From assembly GCA_036558305.1 (NCBI GenBank), contig DATBFX010000351.1:1-10211 (forward strand): DNA of 10,211 nucleotides, written 5' to 3'. Origin of the DNA: DATBFX01 sp036558305. Lineage in GTDB: Bacteria; Chloroflexota; Chloroflexia; Thermomicrobiales; UBA6265. The translations under genes and the position numbers were made by a program. Within the stretch, counting starts at the first letter, position 1; each line of letters starts with the position of its first letter. The notes beneath the pieces are model-generated. The model saw only the letters and a program-made list of their open reading frames with translations, searched no databases and was not told the DNA's origin. Shown here in pieces: positions 1 through 7,592 of this stretch.

Positions 1-1
1 G

Positions 2-184
2 CCGATGGTCGCGTCGGCGATGGCCAGCGCCGTTCCCGACCGGCCGACCGCGGTGCCGACGATGATCGAGTTGCCCATCGATGCAAGGGGTCTGGAGAGG
101 CCGGCGGTCATCTACCCGACGGTCGTTCCCGGTCTGGCACCCGGCGCGGCCGGCAGCGAGCCGAAACCGGCGACACCGCGATGA
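2..184 (+). CDS. C-terminal end of an unidentified protein (5' truncated by window)
   Basis: This frame is open from the first bases of the window to a TGA at 182-184 and gives about 60 residues ending in KPATPR. It is Ala/Pro/Val-rich, with a 'VIYPTVVPGLAPGAAG' stretch. About 50 of the 60 codons end in G or C, and second positions are clearly less GC-rich, which is the codon pattern of the certain genes here. The Pro/Ala-rich end resembles the low-complexity tails of other proteins in this window. No domain can be recognised from so short a piece, so no function is given. A chance open frame in GC-rich DNA is the main alternative. Confidence 0.45.
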   Translation, partial: PMVASAMASAVPDRPTAVPTMIELPIDARGLERPAVIYPTVVPGLAPGAAGSEPKPATPR

Positions 185-383
185 CCACGCCCGACAGCAC
201 GGCCGGCACCCGGCCAACCGACGCCGGTCGTCGTGGATACCGCAACTGGGAAGGAACTCCCAGACCTTTTGCCTGCCGGTGGCTGACTCGCCATCGTATA
301 CTCGCGTGCGCCGTTGGCAACGCTCGATTGCTGGCCGCGTCGGGCATTTGCCTCCCTGGACCGCTGAGTACGAGAGTCGATTG
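185..383. other. Intergenic region before the membrane glycosyltransferase gene
   Basis: About 200 bp with no convincing gene. GC falls relative to the flanks around 240-380, and the frame that runs through it in phase with the downstream gene is Arg/Trp/His-rich, as expected of non-coding GC-rich DNA. It holds one TATACT hexamer at 297-302 and a GAGAG Shine-Dalgarno-like run at 372-376. No hairpin with a T-run was seen. Confidence 0.5.
273..302 (+). promoter_or_regulatory. Weak candidate promoter for the membrane-protein cluster
   Basis: TATACT at 297-302 matches the -10 consensus at five of six bases and lies in a locally AT-richer stretch. The best -35 at normal spacing is CTGCCG (273-278, 18-bp spacer), only three of six. 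A better TTGCCT at 269-274 would need a 22-bp spacer. A start near 309 would leave a leader of about 75 nt before the GTG at 384. This is a position-based guess. Confidence 0.25.
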
Positions 384-2957
384 GTGAATCGAGACCGCAC
401 GCCACGCAGGCCGCCCGCCTCGGCCTTTGCCAATCCAGCGACGGGATTGCCCGAGGTGAGCGCGTCCGGTGAGGCGGCGCTCAACGCCGTCACATTGCCC
501 CGCCCCTCTGCGAGACCGGGTCTCCGTGTTCGCCCCGAATCCGCGCCTCCGGCAGTGGCCCAGGAGTCGCCAGGTGGTCCGATCGCGCGCCCCCTCGCAC
601 GCGCCCAGTCAACGGTCCGCGGTCTGACGATCGAGCAGTCCCTCTACATCCTGTTCCTCGTCCTGGCCGTCCTCTCCAGGTTTTGGAACCTCGGCGCCAA
701 GGCGCTCCACCACGACGAGAGCCTGCACGCCTACTTTTCGTGGATCTACGAGACCGGCGGCGGCTACCGGCACGATCCGCTGATGCACGGGCCGTTTCTC
801 TTCCACGTCGAGGCGCTCGTCTTTTTCCTCTTCGGCGACTCCGATGCCTCGAGTCGCTACGCCCCGGCATTCTTCGGCGTGATCATGGTCGGGCTCCCCT
901 ACCTCCTGCGGGGTCCGCGCCACCTCGGGCGGTGGGGTGCGCTTGCCGCGTCGTTTCTCATCCTGATCTCGCCGGCAATCCTCTACCAGAGCCGGTACAT
1001 CCGGCACGACATCTTCACCATCACCGGTACCCTCCTCCTTTTCACCTGCATCGTCCGCTATCTGGAGAAAGCGGAGCGACGCTGGCTGATTTGGGGCGGT
1101 ATCGCGGCCGGGATTCTGGTCACCAACCACGAGATCGTCTTCGCCATCTTCGCGATCTGGGCGCTCTATCTCTACGGTGCCTTGATCTGGGGCCGGTTCC
1201 GCGCCTGGTTGCCCGAGCGCCGCGACGCTGCCTTCCGCCTGATCGCCGTCAATCTGGGGTTCACCTTCGCGGCGGTCGCCCTCTATCTCCTCGTCCCGTC
1301 CCACTACAAGGACGATCTGCTCGTGATCCCGTGGGAAAACCCGACGAAACAGCAGCAGATCGACTACTACCAGAAGGTCGCCACCAACCCGTTCGTCATC
1401 GCCATGGCGGCGCTGGCGATCGGTTACGTCGCCGCGATGTGGTACGTGCTGTCAAATGCCCGCGATCCTGCGCGAAGGGAAGAAGGCTGGCTGCCATCGC
1501 TGATCGGTGATCCGGAACCGGGGACGGTCGAGTACGGGCTGCGTCAGGTCTGGATCGACCGGACGGGTCTGGCAATCGGTCTCTTCATCACCGGCGTCAT
1601 CTTCGTCGCGCTCTTCACCAGTCTCTTCACGAACCTCGACGGTCTGGTCACGTCGACCGTGGCCACGAACGGTACGCTCCTCTACTGGCTGGGACAGCAC
1701 GACGTGCGGCGTGGCGATCAACCCTGGTTCTACTTCCTGCTGCTGATGCCCCAGTACGAATTCATCGCCGTCGCCCTGGGTACCGCCATGGCCGGGCTCA
1801 CCTGCTGGCGGGCGTTGGGTGCCGCGCTCGGCCGGTGGTCCGGCGGCCGAAACCTCTTTTTCCGGCTGTTCATCACCGTCTGGCTGGCAGGCATATTCGT
1901 CGGTCTCTCGCTGGCCGGCGAGAAGATGCCCTGGCTGGTCGTGCACATCTCGCTCCCCGCCACCCTCCTTGCCGCGGCCTTGATCGGCGGTCTGATCGAG
2001 CGGGCCATCGCCGCGGTCCGCGTCCGTCGCGCCGACCCGTCGCGGTCGCTCATGTTCTGGCCCGAATGGGGACTCCTGGCCGCGCTCCTGCTGACGGGGG
2101 CCTGCTGGCTGGCGCTGGCCGGTCGTCTCACGGTCGGCCAGTTCGTGGCGGACAGCACCGCCAATCGGGGCGGTTGGCGCCGGACGCTGACGTCCTACGA
2201 CACACAGCATTGGTGGCTACTGGCGATCCCGCCGGCGATCGCAATCATCTTGCTCGCGGCGAACTACGCCTGGCGCGGACCGCGACGGACGGGACTCACC
2301 GCGCTCGCCGCCATCACAATCGGCTTGGCGTTGTTGCAGATCCACACCGCCTGGCGGATGAACTACTACGAGGCCGACGTCCCCCGCGACATGCTGATCT
2401 ACACCCAAACCTCGCCCGACGTCACCCGGCTGATGAGCGAGATCGACAGACTCTCCGAAGAGACGACCGGCGGCAAAGATCTCAAGATCTGGTACGACAG
2501 CGGCGTCTCCTGGCCGATGCAGTGGTACCTGCGCGATTACCCGAACAAAGAGTTCAAGGGCACCGCCGCCTCGACCGTTCCCGACGACGTGCCGATCGTG
2601 ATCGTCTCCAACGACTACGAACGCGGGTTCAAAGACGCGCTCTCGGGCTACACGCCGCAGGAGTACGTGCTTCGCTGGTGGTTCCCCGAGGAGACCTACC
2701 GCGACTTCGCGATCGCACCCGAGCTCGATCCCGGCCGTAGCGCCTGGAAGTCGAGTAAGCAGCCGCACGGTCCGTTCGACATCGTCAAATCGGTCGGCGA
2801 CAGCCTCGGACACGAACTCACCCCCGAGGGGCAACTCCGCCTCTACCGCCTGCTGATGTACCGCGATCTCGATTGGCCAAACGGTCAATACAACTTCAAG
2901 GTCTACGTCCGAAACGACTTGCTGCCGTACTTCAACAGCATCCGATATGGCGAATAG
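384..2957 (+). CDS. Agl23-like (TIGR03663-type) polytopic membrane glycosyltransferase, GT-C/PMT superfamily
   Basis: Probable GT-C glycosyltransferase of the family annotated in Chloroflexota and archaea as Agl23-like. Members of this superfamily move a sugar from a polyprenyl-phosphate donor on the outer face of the membrane. The GTG at 384 follows GAGAG (372-376) and gives 857 residues. The frame is open further upstream, but that part looks non-coding. Residues 1-85 are Pro/Ala/Arg-rich and probably cytoplasmic. TM1 is at about 86-102, followed by the first-loop motif HHDES (109-113, Asp111 the expected catalytic base) and HDPLMHGPF (about 130-138). SRYIRHDI (203-210), TNHE (247-250) and GEKMPW (512-517) follow among a dozen or more hydrophobic segments. 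The soluble C-terminal part contains WYLRDYP (from Trp714). The next gene begins 101 bp downstream on the same strand. Substrate is unknown. Family placement is confident; the start is not. Confidence 0.85.
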   Translation: MNRDRTPRRPPASAFANPATGLPEVSASGEAALNAVTLPRPSARPGLRVRPESAPPAVAQESPGGPIARPLARAQSTVRGLTIEQSLYILFLVLAVLSRFWNLGAKALHHDESLHAYFSWIYETGGGYRHDPLMHGPFLFHVEALVFFLFGDSDASSRYAPAFFGVIMVGLPYLLRGPRHLGRWGALAASFLILISPAILYQSRYIRHDIFTITGTLLLFTCIVRYLEKAERRWLIWGGIAAGILVTNHEIVFAIFAIWALYLYGALIWGRFRAWLPERRDAAFRLIAVNLGFTFAAVALYLLVPSHYKDDLLVIPWENPTKQQQIDYYQKVATNPFVIAMAALAIGYVAAMWYVLSNARDPARREEGWLPSLIGDPEPGTVEYGLRQVWIDRTGLAIGLFITGVIFVALFTSLFTNLDGLVTSTVATNGTLLYWLGQHDVRRGDQPWFYFLLLMPQYEFIAVALGTAMAGLTCWRALGAALGRWSGGRNLFFRLFITVWLAGIFVGLSLAGEKMPWLVVHISLPATLLAAALIGGLIERAIAAVRVRRADPSRSLMFWPEWGLLAALLLTGACWLALAGRLTVGQFVADSTANRGGWRRTLTSYDTQHWWLLAIPPAIAIILLAANYAWRGPRRTGLTALAAITIGLALLQIHTAWRMNYYEADVPRDMLIYTQTSPDVTRLMSEIDRLSEETTGGKDLKIWYDSGVSWPMQWYLRDYPNKEFKGTAASTVPDDVPIVIVSNDYERGFKDALSGYTPQEYVLRWWFPEETYRDFAIAPELDPGRSAWKSSKQPHGPFDIVKSVGDSLGHELTPEGQLRLYRLLMYRDLDWPNGQYNFKVYVRNDLLPYFNSIRYGE

Positions 2958-3055
2958 CCGTCAGCCGTCAGCGAACGACGAGTTCGAACCGCGGGACGGC
3001 GACGACCGCAGGTTGACACCGACGGCTGACGGCTGACGGCTGACGGCTGAGGGCT
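2956..3055 (+). repeat. Heptamer tandem repeat forming a long inverted repeat between the two membrane-protein genes
   Basis: The left arm (2956-2972) is AGCCGTC, AGCCGTC, AGC and starts inside the stop codon of the upstream gene. The right side has four perfect GACGGCT units (3021-3048) and a fifth imperfect unit, GAGGGCT (3049-3055). The left arm is perfectly complementary over 17 bp to 3025-3041 and, one unit shifted, to 3032-3048, so an RNA hairpin can form in two registers with a loop of about 52-59 nt. The loop contains the palindrome GTTCGAAC (2982-2989). No T-run follows, so a classical terminator is unlikely. It may act as an mRNA stability, attenuation or slippage-prone element. Confidence 0.85.
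3049..3053 (+). promoter_or_regulatory. Ribosome binding site of the NHL-propeller membrane gene, inside the last heptamer
   Basis: GAGGG lies five bases before the ATG at 3059. It arises from the fifth heptamer, where GACGGCT has become GAGGGCT. It fixes the ATG at 3059 as the start and places the initiation region directly against the inverted repeat. Confidence 0.55.
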
Positions 3056-3058
3056 CAA

Positions 3059-6046
3059 ATGGCCGACACCACGTACGACGAGGCACCCCCTTCGGTACTC
3101 GACCGGACGATCGACTTGACCAGGATCGGTTGGATGACGATCGGTGCGGTCGTCGTGATCGCGGTCGGTGTCGCGTTGCGGTTCGCCCAGTTGGACGCGC
3201 TCGCCCTGTCTCCCGTCGAGGGCCGGCGGGCGTTCCAGGCGTATTCGTTCTTTCGCGGGTCCACCTCGGGTCCGGGACTGGAACTGCCCGACACCAGTCC
3301 GGCGTTCTTGCTGCTGCAAAGCTTCGCGCTCTTCCTGTTCGGGGCGACGGACGTCGTGGCCAGGGTCGTGCCCGCCTTGCTCGGTTCCGGCATCGTTGTG
3401 CTCGCCTGGATGATGGGACCGTTTGTCGGCCGGGCGCGCGCGCTCGGGATGGCGGCGCTGGCCGCGGTCTCGCCGACGCTGCTCTACGCCTCCCGCACCG
3501 CGGACGTCGAGATCGCGGTCGCGTTTTTCTCGCTCCTGCTTGTCGTCGCGGTTCTGCGCGTCGGTCGGGAAGGCGCGACCGTCGACGCGCGACGCTGTTG
3601 GGCCCTCGTCGCCGGTGTGGCGCTGGCGGCGGCGTTCGCCTCCGGGCCCAGCTCGCTCTCCGTGCTCGTCGCGCTTGCCGTGGGGGCGGTCTCGGGTCTC
3701 GCCGTCGAAACCGGGCGGGATGGGGCGCTCCGGCGCTCCTTTGCCGCCTTTTCGACGACGCCATACGCGCTCGTGTTCGCCGTGGGTGGGTTCGTCGTCA
3801 CGCTGATCGTCCTCTTTTCGCGCCTGTTCAGCGATCTGACCGCGCTGGCCGGCATCGGCAGCACGGTGGCCGATTGGGGCCGCTTGCTCGGCACCGCCAC
3901 GACCACGACGCCGACGCAGTTTTTCCTCCTCGCCATCCTGCTTTACGAACCGCTCGCGATCGTCTTCTCGATCGTCGCCGCGACGCGCGGCGTGAGCGAC
4001 CGGCCCGGCGCCTTATCCTGGCCGTTTTTCGTCGGTTGGTTCACCGCGGCGCTCCTCCTGTTCAGCTTCAGTTCGGGGCGGGCACCGGAGATGACCATCC
4101 ACGTGGCGCTCCCACTCGTCCTCCTCGGCGGTGCGGGGTTGGGCGATCTCGCCTCCTCGCTCGACTTCGGTCCGGCCACCCGCAACCATTCGCTCACCCT
4201 CTTTGCCTCGCTGGTCGGACTCGTCGTCGCCGCCGTCGCCTTCGTCGTGCTCGTCCAGCGGACCGATACGGCCGCGGACAAGAGTCGGGCGGTTTCTCAG
4301 GCAATCGCCATCGCCGTCCTCGCCGTCGCGCCGCTCGCGTATGCCGTCTACTCGCTGTCTCGCGCCGAGATCGCGGCCGGTACGGGTCGCCAGGTCGGAA
4401 TGATCGCTCTCGCCGTCGTCGCGTTCTTTCTGGGCGCCTACACGATTCGCTCGACCATCCTGCTGAGTTTCTTCAACGCCGGCGAAGGGATCGAGTTGCT
4501 GGCGCAGCGGACCTCGACCCCTGCCGTCAGCGGTCTCGTCACCCGCATCGAGAAACTCTCGCGCGACGCGACGGTGACCGACGTTTCGCCGCGAGACCCG
4601 ACCGGGGGGCACGGTCTGACCATCGCCCTCGACCGCCGCGTACAGTATCCCCTGCGCTGGTACCTGCGCGACTTCCCCGACGCCCAGGTCGTCGCCCCCG
4701 GCCAGGCGCCCGGCACGCAGTCGCAGATCGTGGTCGCACCCGACGACGCCGGGATGGCGGAAGCCGGGTACACCCCACAGACGTACCCGACCCTCAATCG
4801 GGTGCCGGCCGCCTACCTGGCGCCCGACATCGGGACCGTCCTCAAAGACATCGTCGTCCCCAGCCACTGGTCGAACGGGATCGACTTCCTGATTCTGCGC
4901 GACCTCGCGGTCAAGGCGCCGCCCGAAACGATCGCGGTCGGCTACAACGGCGAACTCGCCAATCGCCTCTTCCCCAACTCGGGTCCGTACAGTCTGGGCG
5001 ATCGCCCCGGCGCGGGCGCCGGACGCGGTCAATTCAACGGTCCGCGCGGGATCGCCGTGGCGCCGGACAATTCCATGACCTACGTCGTCGACATGGGCAA
5101 CGCCCGCGTCGAGCGATTCGACCAACAGGGCGAGTTCGTCGGCGCCTGGGGCGGTGGAGACAGCGGCGTCACGTTCGAGAAGACCGATGCCGGCCTCGGA
5201 CCCACCGGCATCACCGCCAGTCCCGACGGACAACTCATCTACGTCTGCGATACCTGGAACCATCGTATCGTCGTCCTCGACCAAAGCGGACGAATGGTGC
5301 GCGAGATCGGCTCCTACAAAGACACCCAGGACTCGGCTGACCCGTCGGTCGACACCGGCTTCTTCTTCGGGCCGCGCGACGTCGCCGTCACCGACGACGA
5401 GATCTACGTCGTCGACACCGGCAACGAGCGCGTCGAGGTCTTCGGTCTCGACGGAACCTTCAAGCGCGCCTTCGGCGGCCATGGCAGCGAGCCCGGCAAA
5501 CTGCTCGAACCGGTCGGTGTTGCGCTCGGCCAGGACGGTCGCGTCTACATCGCCGACTCGGGCAACGCCCGCATCTCCGTCTTCGCCGCCGACGGGACGC
5601 CGCTCGCCCAATGGCCGGTCGATGCCTGGGACGGCCAGGCCTACTTCGAGCCCTATCTGACCTTCGACCAGAACGGCAACCTCTACGCAACCTCCTCCGC
5701 GACCGGTTCCATCGAGGTCTACGATCCGAACGGTCAGTTGATCGACGAGATCCAGACGGTCGGATCGGAAGCCCTGGAGGCGCCGATCGGCATCACCGCG
5801 GCGCCCGACGGCACGATCTTGATCACCGACAGCCGCCGCAATGCCGTCCTTCGCTACACCCCGCCTCCTCCGTCGCTCGGTTCCGGCGCGGGCGAGGTGA
5901 TCGACGAACTCCCGGCCAGCCCGGCCGCCGCGACACCCGAAGCCTCGCCGGAGGCGATCTCCCCGGCGAGTCCGGTCGCCAGCCCCATCGCCAGCCCCGC
6001 CGCCAGCCCGATCGCGAGTCCGCCGGCGGGCACGACTGCGGGATGA
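3059..6046 (+). CDS. Polytopic GT-C-like membrane protein with C-terminal six-repeat NHL beta-propeller
   Basis: A 995-residue protein in three parts. Residues 24-475 hold a dozen or so hydrophobic segments laid out like a PMT/GT-C transferase: TM1, a loop with LSPVEGRRAF (50-59), then SPTLLYASRTADVEI (138-152). The loop lacks the Asp found in the upstream protein's HHDES, keeping only Glu54, so catalysis is doubtful. Residues 480-620 form an extracytoplasmic domain with WYLRDFP (534-540), shared with the upstream protein. Residues 659-934 carry six NHL repeats with the usual 'IYVVDTGNERVEVF'-type cores, enough for one six-bladed propeller. Residues 953-989 are an Ala-Ser-Pro tail. NHL propellers generally bind proteins, glycans or nucleic acid; the ligand here is unknown. 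The ATG is supported by GAGGG five bases upstream. The TGA overlaps the next ATG, so translation is probably coupled. Confidence 0.85.
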   Translation: MADTTYDEAPPSVLDRTIDLTRIGWMTIGAVVVIAVGVALRFAQLDALALSPVEGRRAFQAYSFFRGSTSGPGLELPDTSPAFLLLQSFALFLFGATDVVARVVPALLGSGIVVLAWMMGPFVGRARALGMAALAAVSPTLLYASRTADVEIAVAFFSLLLVVAVLRVGREGATVDARRCWALVAGVALAAAFASGPSSLSVLVALAVGAVSGLAVETGRDGALRRSFAAFSTTPYALVFAVGGFVVTLIVLFSRLFSDLTALAGIGSTVADWGRLLGTATTTTPTQFFLLAILLYEPLAIVFSIVAATRGVSDRPGALSWPFFVGWFTAALLLFSFSSGRAPEMTIHVALPLVLLGGAGLGDLASSLDFGPATRNHSLTLFASLVGLVVAAVAFVVLVQRTDTAADKSRAVSQAIAIAVLAVAPLAYAVYSLSRAEIAAGTGRQVGMIALAVVAFFLGAYTIRSTILLSFFNAGEGIELLAQRTSTPAVSGLVTRIEKLSRDATVTDVSPRDPTGGHGLTIALDRRVQYPLRWYLRDFPDAQVVAPGQAPGTQSQIVVAPDDAGMAEAGYTPQTYPTLNRVPAAYLAPDIGTVLKDIVVPSHWSNGIDFLILRDLAVKAPPETIAVGYNGELANRLFPNSGPYSLGDRPGAGAGRGQFNGPRGIAVAPDNSMTYVVDMGNARVERFDQQGEFVGAWGGGDSGVTFEKTDAGLGPTGITASPDGQLIYVCDTWNHRIVVLDQSGRMVREIGSYKDTQDSADPSVDTGFFFGPRDVAVTDDEIYVVDTGNERVEVFGLDGTFKRAFGGHGSEPGKLLEPVGVALGQDGRVYIADSGNARISVFAADGTPLAQWPVDAWDGQAYFEPYLTFDQNGNLYATSSATGSIEVYDPNGQLIDEIQTVGSEALEAPIGITAAPDGTILITDSRRNAVLRYTPPPPSLGSGAGEVIDELPASPAAATPEASPEAISPASPVASPIASPAASPIASPPAGTTAG
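5033..5860 (+). other. Region encoding six NHL repeats (beta-propeller domain)
   Basis: Protein repeats at about residues 659-694, 711-752, 768-806, 814-852, 862-898 and 904-933 of the 3059-6046 gene. Repeats 1-4 share G-P-x-G/D-I/V-A-V, then Y-V/I-x-D-x-x-N-x-R-I/V and a D/G-G turn. Repeats 5 and 6 are more degraded: the fifth has YATSSATGSIEVY and the sixth LITDSRRNAVLRY. After the last TM segment the propeller would lie outside the membrane if the topology follows the GT-C fold. Confidence 0.85.
5915..6025 (+). repeat. Low-complexity Ala-Ser-Pro repeat at the end of the propeller protein
   Basis: Encodes repeated ASP/(A,V,I)ASP units with interspersed Glu, Thr and Ile (residues 953-989), built from near-identical GCCAGCCC-type codon strings. 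Such tails are commonly disordered linkers or wall-spanning segments. No sortase LPxTG motif and no terminal hydrophobic anchor follow. Confidence 0.75.
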
Positions 6047-7458
6047 CTCACCTCCAACCGGTCCACATCGCGCGCACGCGCTCGCTCTGGCTCCAAGAGG
6101 CGTTGGTGCTGGAACCGGAGGCCGAGCGCGTCGAACCCCTCGCGGGGTCGCATCGCGCCGACGTCTGCATCGTCGGCGGTGGCTATACGGGTCTCTGGAC
6201 GGCGTTGCGCATCAAGGAACTCGACCCTTCGATCGACGTCTTGCTCCTGGAGGCCGACATCTGCGGCGGCGGCGCGAGCGGACGCAACGGCGGTCTTGCC
6301 CTCGGCTGGTGGGCGAAACTCGAGACGCTGATCAAGGTCTGCGGCGAAGACGAAGGACTCCGCCTCGCGGGCGCGGCCTCACACGCCGTGACGGAGATCG
6401 GGGAGTTCTGCCGGCAACACGGGATCGACGCCCACTTCGTCCAGACCGGTCTGCTGCGGACCGCGACGACGCCCCTCCACGCCGACGCGTTCGAGGCAAG
6501 TGTTCGCGCCGTCGAAGCGCGGGGACTCGACGTCTACCAGCGCCTGCAACCCGAGGAGGTCAAAGCGCGCGCGGGCTCGCCGGTCTACGTCTCCGGGGTG
6601 CTTGACAAGACCGCGGGTACCGTTCAGCCCGCCTTGCTGGCCCGCGGTCTGCGGCGGGTGGCGCTCGCCAAAGGCGTCCGCATCTACGAGAAAACGCCAG
6701 TCACTCATCTCGATGTGGGCAATCCTCCGGTCGTCCGAACCCCACGAGCCGCCGTCGTGGCCGACAAGGTGGTCCTGGCGACGAACGCCTGGACCGATTC
6801 CTTCCGGGAGATCAGGCGCGCCCTGATCGTCGTCTCCAGCGACATGGTCGCGACCGCGCCGATCCCCGACCGCCTGCGCGAGATCGGTTGGACCGGCGGC
6901 GAAGCGATCACCGACGCGCGGCTGATGGTCCACTACCACCAAACCACCCGCGACGGCCGGATCGCGATCGGTCGGGGCAGCGGCGCCCTCGCCTACCTCG
7001 GCCGCGTCACCCCGACCTTCAACGGCAACCACCGTCGCGCCCAAACCGTGGTCGCGGGTCTCCACTTCCTCTACCCGACGCTGGCCGACGTGCCGATCAC
7101 CCACGAGTGGGCCGGGCCGATCGACCGCAGCCGCAGCGGCACCCTCGTCTTCGGCAAACTCGGCGACAACCCGCGCATCCTCTACGGCGTCGGCTACTCG
7201 GGCACCGGCGTCGCACCGTCGCTCGTGGGCGGCCGTATCCTCGCCTCCACCGCCCTCGACCGCACCGACGAGTGGTCGACGACCCCCCTCAACCGGGGCT
7301 GGCTCCTCCTCTACCCGCCCGACCCCATCCGCTTCTTCGGCGGTCTGATGGTCCGGTCGACGGTTTTCCGCAAAGAGGAGGGCGAGCAGCGGGGGGTTGC
7401 ACCGAGGCCGATCGTGCGCCGGGTTGCGTCGCTTGCGCACCCGAGGTTGCCGAATTAG
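6043..7458 (+). CDS. FAD-dependent oxidoreductase, DAO family (amine/amino-acid oxidase, PuuB-like)
   Basis: A 471-residue cytoplasmic flavoenzyme expected to oxidise a C-N bond with FAD, giving imine or aldehyde plus reduced acceptor. The dinucleotide-binding fold is clear: VCIVGGGYTGLWTALRIKEL at 41-60, Glu70 at the end of the second strand (LLLEADICGGGASGRNGG) and the later FAD motif VVLATNAWT (243-251). GVGYSGTGVAPSLVGGRIL (382-400) is the conserved C-terminal FAD contact. The order and spacing match gamma-glutamylputrescine/glycine-oxidase-type DAO proteins. The extra C-terminal 55 residues, with YPPDPIRFFGG and RRVASL, are also seen in a bacterial subgroup of this family. The ATG overlaps the upstream TGA (ATGA) and has no strong Shine-Dalgarno, implying coupling. 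The convergent polyamine-type binding proteins favour an amine substrate, but the exact one cannot be read from sequence. Confidence 0.85.
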   Translation: MTHLQPVHIARTRSLWLQEALVLEPEAERVEPLAGSHRADVCIVGGGYTGLWTALRIKELDPSIDVLLLEADICGGGASGRNGGLALGWWAKLETLIKVCGEDEGLRLAGAASHAVTEIGEFCRQHGIDAHFVQTGLLRTATTPLHADAFEASVRAVEARGLDVYQRLQPEEVKARAGSPVYVSGVLDKTAGTVQPALLARGLRRVALAKGVRIYEKTPVTHLDVGNPPVVRTPRAAVVADKVVLATNAWTDSFREIRRALIVVSSDMVATAPIPDRLREIGWTGGEAITDARLMVHYHQTTRDGRIAIGRGSGALAYLGRVTPTFNGNHRRAQTVVAGLHFLYPTLADVPITHEWAGPIDRSRSGTLVFGKLGDNPRILYGVGYSGTGVAPSLVGGRILASTALDRTDEWSTTPLNRGWLLLYPPDPIRFFGGLMVRSTVFRKEEGEQRGVAPRPIVRRVASLAHPRLPN

Positions 7459-7592
7459 CCCCCACCCCCGGCCGCCACCACACCCAGAGGGTTCCCGGTA
7501 CCCGGCCCTACGTAGGGGGAGGGGAGCGTCTTCGTCGGCGCGTTCCCCTCTCCCGCGCACCGGGAGAGGGGGCGGGGGGTGAGGGCCGAACC
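7459..7592. other. Convergent intergenic spacer with GC-rich palindromes
   Basis: This 134-bp spacer separates the stop of the oxidoreductase (TAG, 7456-7458) from the stop of the minus-strand binding protein (TGA, 7595-7593). It is made almost wholly of C-runs, G-runs and inverted repeats, including the perfect 12-bp palindrome CCCTACGTAGGG (7506-7517). On the minus strand it begins with the CCCTCACCCC/CCCTCTCCC style of dispersed intergenic repeat common in GC-rich bacteria. No gene is seen in it. Confidence 0.7.
7544..7572. terminator. Strong GC-rich hairpin between convergent genes (probable bidirectional terminator or dispersed repeat)
   Basis: CCCCTCTCCC (7545-7554) pairs perfectly with GGGAGAGGGG (7562-7571) around a 7-nt loop, GCGCACC, with one T-G wobble extension. 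The 10-bp, nearly all-GC stem lies about 90 bases past the oxidoreductase stop and about 20 bases past the minus-strand gene's stop. It lacks a T-run on either strand, so rho-independent function is uncertain. A second weaker pairing joins 7516-7525 with the same C-rich arm. Confidence 0.5.

Noticed and set aside
81..383. In-phase upstream extension of the membrane glycosyltransferase to an ATG at 81
   Set aside because: The added 101 residues are Arg/Trp/His-rich with no domain, overlap the plausible upstream gene end, and lose the codon-position GC bias. The GTG at 384 has a usable ribosome site.
181..387. A 68-residue frame starting with ATGA overlap on the partial upstream gene
   Set aside because: The overlap is tempting, but codon bias decays after the first 20 codons, the composition is unlike a protein, and it runs over the likely promoter and start of the next gene.
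3130..5340. Long plus-strand frame inside the propeller gene
   Set aside because: An extremely Arg-rich, off-frame shadow with no membrane or domain pattern.
4013..5611. Long minus-strand open frame opposite the propeller gene
   Set aside because: Antisense shadow of a high-GC gene: Asp/Gly/Arg/Glu-rich with no domain, while the plus strand has clear TM segments and NHL repeats.
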